64,000 nucleotides of DNA from Rosa chinensis (taxonomy: Eukaryota; Streptophyta; Magnoliopsida; Rosales; Rosaceae), in assembly GCF_002994745.2 (NCBI RefSeq), contig NC_037094.1:27316956-27380955 (forward strand), in the 5' to 3' direction. The notes below the pieces were generated by a model. The model was not told the DNA's origin, made no database searches, and saw nothing but the letters and a program-made list of their open reading frames with translations. Within the stretch, counting starts at the first letter, position 1, and the number at the start of each line of letters is the position of its first letter. Position numbers and translations under genes: made by a program. This document shows positions 58,879 through 64,000 of this stretch, in pieces.

Positions 58879-59503
58879 CAGCATTTCCATCGGTTTGTCT
58901 ATGACCGGCCTCCACATAGATTTGTTGAGGTGGTGACTGGCCTACCCCAAAATCTCTCTTCCACCAACACAAGCTTGACCGGGCAAAGGATGACCTTTCT
59001 TGACCGAAGCCAAGAAAAAAGGCAAGAGGATGACATTTTCCTTGACCCAGCCAAGGCCTGTGACAGCTCGGCCCACACCCAAGCGTGGGTGACGTATGCG
59101 GAGAGAGAAGAGAAACAGATGCGTTGATGAAGAGACTGAAGCAGGAGAAGCTGACGCGTGGCGCCGTAGCAAGCAGAAACTGAAGCCCAGTCGTTATAGT
59201 GAGGGGGCCCGAAGTTGCCACGTGGAAGATAGCCGTTGGTCCTATTTGAAATCTGGGCCTAACGGTCAGACAATCCTAGCCCTTCGTTTCAATTAAATGG
59301 CCGATCCTACGGTGGTCAATTAACATGCATTATATATGTTTGTAACGTAAAAATGAACAGTAAAATACTCAACGAACAGTGGAAATGAACAGTAAAAGAA
59401 AAACGGGTAGAAACCCATGTCCAGTGGCAGTGAACAGTAACTTGACTGGTCGACGCCTTGACTTTTCGACCTTGACATTTTTTAAGTACAGGTGCACTTG
59501 CTC
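58879..59503. mobile_element. Probable second Harbinger-like MITE, abutting the previous one
   Basis: Left end CAGCATTTCCATCGG resembles the GAGCATCTCCAACGG termini of other elements here; the right end reverse complement is GAGCAAGTGCACCTG. TAA at 58876-58878 and 59504-59506 could be the duplication. TIR match is weak. Near its right end it carries the AACAGT-rich repeat also seen at 56785-56915. Confidence 0.5.
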
Positions 59504-59506
59504 TAA

Positions 59507-60029
59507 GAAGAGCCTAATATGAGACAAGTCAAGCAACTAAGAGAACCTGTGTTTAACTCCAAACCCACATTTAAAATGACCAGCAATACCATTATATATA
59601 TAGACTATATAATCACTCGTTTATATATGAACGAAATTCCCCCCAGCTTTCAAACTTAATTTAGATTATCCACTTGCACACACGGTTGGTAATCAACTAT
59701 AAATTTGATGTAAGTTGTCCGGCCATTTGTTATTTGAATTTGGATATTTAATGATTTTTTGTAGTACACGCATGTTTTTATTATGTATAACATTTTTCAG
59801 ATAATAATTTATTATTTAGATAATTTTTATTATCTCCATGACAATTCATGTGGTAAGTAAGAAAAATTCTTTAATAAGGTACGTAAATAAGGTCTTTATT
59901 AGAGTAATATAGAGTATTGTTAAGTAATGAGTTCGCAAAGTGATAATATTGTATGCATGTGAGATACATGCACTGTAACATGAATTTTTACATCCAAGTA
60001 AACTGATTACACCAAGATTAAATATGTTC

Positions 60030-60067
<38 letters not shown>

Positions 60068-60900
60068 CCATTGATGGAAAATGAAGTGGTGGCGATCTTA
60101 CAGAGGAAGTTGTTGCATTTCATCCTTGGTTTCTTCCTTTACCGAGTGAATTTATTTGGCCGAAAAGAATCACAAGCATAACCTCCAAAAGAATACAACG
60201 CAGGGAAGAATACAAGAAAAAAGGAGACAACATGAAACTATAATATGCAGAAATGCTTGAACAGCAGCGGATATGCACATTTCGATGGGCATTATTATAA
60301 TTTTTTTTTACCCTTCCAATGAAAGAACAATTAAGAGTGCCAAAGCAATTGGCTGCTTGAAATGTCAAACAATTTAACAAGGAGAAAATGTCGATAAAAG
60401 TTCAGTCATGGGATAATCAAAATGACGAACAAATGGCCCATTTCCTCAGACTCGATTAACTGAAACTACTTGCTTCCTAGGGCATTGTTTCTCCTTGAAT
60501 AAAGTAGAGTCTTCTGCATCACCTCTCGACTGCAAAGCCAAACAAGGAATTTTTCAGTGGTTTACTTCCAAATATAAAATAAAAAGTGTATAAGCTAACA
60601 TGCATATAACATTTTTTTTTTCACTTGAGTAAAAGCTATGAAGTTCTGAATAAAAATGGTGTGAACAATAGGAGACACAAAGTTAAGACCATAATAGATG
60701 ATTGAATAGAGTTAAGAGTCTATACAACCTTTAGGATCCTTAGTTTGGACTTTGTATTCTAGTTACAGCGAACAAATGGTTTATAAACTTTGATTATTTA
60801 TCACTTTCACTAACTCTTTCATCAAGTATAAGCTTAAAGGTAGACTAGAGATGCACATACATGGTATCTGCCGGCTATAATCAGCACTAATACCAGACCA
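59507..60900. other. Intergenic with (AT)n at 60034-60061
   Basis: AT-rich. A perfect AT microsatellite of about 28 bp. No convincing ORF or domain; short exon-like stretches near 60480-60540 cannot be assigned. Confidence 0.5.
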
Positions 60901-60929
60901 CCTCACTTTGTCAGAGGAGTCTTGACGGT

Positions 60930-61371
60930 GTGACCTCCGAGAACAAACAAGCTAACCTTCACCGAAAAACCAGTTCCATGCCGAGACTGAAACATGCCTC
61001 GACGCACCTACACGCCCCACCCGAAGTCGTCCGTGTGGAAGGGATGAAAATTCATCAGACTGAAGCATATTAGTCCCACATCGAAAACAAGACTGAAGTA
61101 ACTCATTGTTCCACCTTAAAAAGATCCACTTCTCTCTCTTCATTCATTACACATTTAATAGCTACTTACTGCTACCTTGTCAATACAAATACATCGTCTA
61201 ACTTTAGCATCGGAAGAGCGAAGACAGCCAACCGCGGCCTCCCCTCTTGATGCCGTTGTATTTCTCTTGATAGATAGCAGGACCTTGCGAACTCACAACA
61301 TATCGGAAGATTAAACCCTCGTCCATGTTATCAGAAGTCGACGCCTTGCAGAGGTATTCTAAGCATTAACA
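60930..61371 (+). repeat. LTR of a Ty3/gypsy element (left edge approximate)
   Basis: The right edge is set by the primer-binding site that follows. Contains TTAGTCCCACATCGAAAAC, a phrase common in plant LTRs, and ends TTAACA. The start at TGTGACCTCC is a best guess since no second LTR is in the window. Confidence 0.6.
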
Positions 61372-61392
61372 TTGGTGTCGTCTGTGGAAACC
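61372..61392 (+). other. Primer-binding site of the gypsy element
   Basis: TTGGTGTCGTCTGTGGAAAC matches the usual TTGGCGCCGTCTGTGGGAA of plant Tat/Athila-like gypsy elements, with a C-to-T change in the CG step. It lies directly after the LTR. Confidence 0.7.
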
Positions 61393-61428
61393 CCTTTAAA
61401 CTAAAGGCCACTCCTCTATAAATCTACC

Positions 61429-63183
61429 ATGGCTAGCGGTAGCGGAAATGGCGTTGACGACCAGACAAACCAATCTGTCAACCCTCAACCCACGAACCCT
61501 GCCAATCCAACAATCACAGTCAACCGCAAATTGTTCACTACACCGGCTAACACTGATAGGTGACCCCTCAGCACCCCCGAGGTACCCCTAACATAGTTCG
61601 CTGTGGAGAACCAAATCGGCACCAGCCGTCAAGTGCCAAGCCGAGACCTCGCCTCCATGTTGGAACTAGCTTTGGCAGACCTGGACAAAGTAAACAGAGA
61701 GCGGGAGAAAGAAAGAAAGGAGAAGACGGAAGCTCAAAACCAAGTGGCGTCACTATTATCAAAATTCGACGAGCTGAAGAAGGCACTAGGGACTAACGCA
61801 AATTCGGCACCAAGCGAACACTCGCAAAGCACAAGGCTCAACCCAAGCACAAGGGTAAGGGCAGCACCGACATCAGTAATCTGGATGAATGTCGCTCTAA
61901 ACCCACCTAAACTGACAAGATTAGGGCTAGCCCCACCGCCACATTTGGTGCAGGAGCAGGTAACAGGTAGCAGACTCACAGCCATAATACCACAACTCAT
62001 CCAACGCAGGCTAGCAGAGAGGAGCGGCAAATGTGCCAGCTACCTGGAAAATTGTGGCACAAAATCCGCAAATCCCCAGGCCTACTGTCGATGCCACCAC
62101 CTTAATCCTAGAAAAAATGCGGGAACTAGAAGAAAGGTTAATTAGAGTTGCAACAAGCACCCTACAACCAACTCAAAACCCGCTATTTGACGCGCGTCTA
62201 GGCCCATTTACTGCTAAAATTTTGCAAAGCATCAGACCGACATATGCGAAGACTCCCAAGATTGCCCAATTTAGCGGTTTGACAAACCCATTTGTCCACA
62301 TGGACAAGTTCAAAAAGGTAACCAACCAACAACAAAGGTATGACGACGCAACTCTCTGTCATTTATTCAGCGAAACATTGGACGGTGAGGCAATGAGCTG
62401 GTTCTTTGAGTGCCCCCCAGGCTCCATACACTCATTCTCATCCCTATCAAATGCATTTCTGTCACGATTCATCCTCATGACGGACAGTTATCACAACTCA
62501 AGCCAATTGTTCAGCGTCAAGCAGAGCATTGACGAATGGTTAAAGGCATTTGTAACGAAATGGAGGACTGCCACATCAAGGTGTCGGGACCTGGACAAAA
62601 CAATGGCATTGGCGGCCTTCAAGCAAGGGCTCCTCAAGGCAAAATTCTTGTACCACCTTAACTACAATTGCCCAAATGACACATACGACCATGTCATGAG
62701 TGAAGCAGTCTTACACGCCCAGGCGGAGTACAACACTTATAGCGCAACCCCACCACCACCATAAACTCCACAAAAGACATCCCAGCCCCCCACATTCCAA
62801 CAAGGAAACACCACCACCACCACCACCCCAAATATCAACTCACCACCAAATAACAAAAAGAGGGAATGGCAATAGGGCAATTACCAAGACAAGCGCAAAG
62901 AGACCAGCAATACCACAACAAGGGAAATAGATTTTTCCATAATGATCGCCGCGACAATTGTAACAATAAGCCCGCTACGAACCCTCAAAAGTTTGAAGTA
63001 TTCATGGTATTGACGACTTCGTATGAAGAAAAATATGATCAATGTAAGGATTAAATTCCGCCACCACCCCCAAGAAAATATTCCAAAGTAGGAAAGCCCA
63101 GAAACATTGGCAAATGGTGTAAACACCATGAAGATAGTGGCCATAACACCAACGATTGCAACGCCCTCAAAACTGCAATCGAC
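61429..63183 (+). pseudogene. Gypsy gag (Retrotrans_gag) with eroded zinc knuckle
   Basis: Starts MASGSGNGVDD near 61429. Stops at 61561 and 61592, then a coiled-coil-like basic and acidic stretch (about 61680-61790), a frameshift near 62020, and the conserved gag core 62200-62720 (PKIAQFSGLTNP, YDDATLCHLFSETLDGEAMSWF, SIHSFSSLSNAFLSRF, LAAFKQGL). A Pro/Thr-rich linker leads through stops to KWCKHHEDSGHNTNDC near 63112-63160, the CCHC-like motif of this gag type. Sequence similarity to gag stops abruptly near 63183. Confidence 0.9.
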
Positions 63184-63184
63184 C

Positions 63185-64000
63185 TCCCTCTCAGCTATCT
63201 CCATTTTTAGGGCCGCCAATTCGGAGTTCAGGTCAAGGATGGTGGCAATGTCAGCGATAGTTTTGTAAACTGCATGCTTGAACTTTTCCTTCACATCAAG
63301 GAGAGCACAATCGAGCTTAGCAATGTTCCCCTAGGTGGTTTTGTTCTTCTCTCTCTGCCACCAAGTCACGTTGAGCTTGCAGAAGTTCCTGCTTCAACTT
63401 ATGCTCCTCCGATGAATCCTGGTAGAGGTAAAGCTCGTAGGCACCCTTCAAAATAAGGTCCAAGGATGTCTCTAACTTCGATGCCACCACTGGGCAGGGA
63501 ACTCTCCCCTCGCTGCCAAAACCAAGGCGCTCATACACCTTGTACAGAAAACCTTATTGACTAGTGGGCGCACGTTGCACCAACCCAAGGACAGGATTGT
63601 ATGAGACAAACCCACCTCCCCTGGAACCTTGGCTACCGCCAACCGCCACATGCTTCTCGACAACCTTTACCTTTTTTGCAGGATCAGGAGGAATGGCGAA
63701 GGAGCCAATTTTCCTCTTCTGCAGGACAGTAGATAGCCCCTCAGACTAACCAATGGCGCTCCCGCCAAAGCTTGAACCCTCGACAACGCTCCCACCAACA
63801 TCTTTCCTGTCATGTTTGACCCCTCCCTTGTCCGCCATAATTTTCTTTCTCTTCTCTCTCTCAACATCCTTCTTCTCCTCCTTGTTACCATCTTCATCTG
63901 CCACATTCAGCTCTCCAACAACAGTCGTAGTCTTCTCTTGAAGCTTGCCAGTAGGAAGTTCCAGAACCAATCCAGTCTCCTCTTTTTCCTGCCCAGCCTC
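63185..64000 (-). pseudogene. Unidentified minus-strand coding remnant (coiled-coil rich), probably another TE
   Basis: Minus-strand blocks that read in order from the right edge: KLQEKTTTVVGELNVADEDG with a Lys/Glu-rich segment; VVEKHVAVGGSQGSRGGG; VYERLGFGSEGRVPCPVVASKLE; EEHKLKQELLQAQRDLVAE; and AVYKTIADIATILDLNSEL. Stops (for example near 63561 and 63315) break it. The heptad-like pattern suggests a coiled coil such as seen in extra ORFs or gag-like proteins of plant retrotransposons; I do not recognise the exact family. It runs off the right edge. Confidence 0.5.

Noticed and set aside
61560..61796. Alternative plus and minus frames near the start of the gypsy gag
   Set aside because: Shadows of the decayed gag frame, which continues through both stops with gag-like composition.

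Overview
The window is nuclear DNA of a flowering plant, most likely a eudicot. It contains a spliced gene with plant-type introns, plant L1 LINEs, a chromovirus with a chromodomain, a MuDR-type MULE, PIF/Harbinger and CACTA elements, and long Del/Tekay-like solo LTRs. Rosaceae is only a weak guess. Two protein-coding genes look intact in one exon and one is intact across ten coding exons; the rest is transposon debris and AT-rich spacer. No rRNA, tRNA, CRISPR or bacterial-type system was seen.

Layout. 1-5.05 kb: a decayed Ty3/gypsy chromovirus (gag, protease, RT, RNase H, integrase, chromodomain, 3' LTR). 5.05-11.9 kb: a minus-strand L1 LINE split in its endonuclease by a 2.7-kb solo LTR (target-site duplication, TSD, CTACT) that carries an array of 11 small hairpins. 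12.07-13.62 kb: a non-autonomous MULE with ~190-bp TIRs and a 9-bp TSD. 13.7-21.0 kb: the subterminal and terminal part of a CACTA element, itself hit by a MuDR-type MULE (14184-20939), which was in turn split by a solo LTR (16975-18659, TSD ACAGG). 21.0-26.0 kb: a copia remnant split by a 4-kb solo LTR (TSD AACCA), which contains a PIF/Harbinger element. 26.1-27.7 kb: small repeats.

27.9-33.0 kb is the main gene island: a ten-coding-exon gene for a 951-aa ClpB/Hsp101-related protein. It lacks the N domain and most of NBD1 and carries two tandem, catalytically eroded NBD2-type AAA+ modules. 35.5-37.9 kb holds a tandem pair of gamma-glutamylcyclotransferase-like (AIG2/GGACT family) genes on the minus strand; the proximal copy is intact and the distal copy is a frameshifted pseudogene with a retroposon in its 3' flank. 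45.8-46.5 kb holds a single-exon, Cys-rich plant protein of unknown function.

38-45 kb and 46.6-64 kb are spacer and TE nests: retroposons with poly(A) and long TSDs, foldback elements, and Tourist-like MITEs. A PIF/Harbinger element (about 50.85-56.35 kb) has its first gene split by a LINE fragment and a 1.3-kb foldback element; the LINE fragment contains a solo LTR and a mini-CACTA. The window ends in the LTR, primer-binding site and gag of another gypsy element, with an unrelated minus-strand reading frame after 63.18 kb.

The host genes do not form an operon or obvious pathway. The main story is sequential nested insertion, readable from TSDs and from reading frames that rejoin across insertions, plus the unusual ClpB-like protein.
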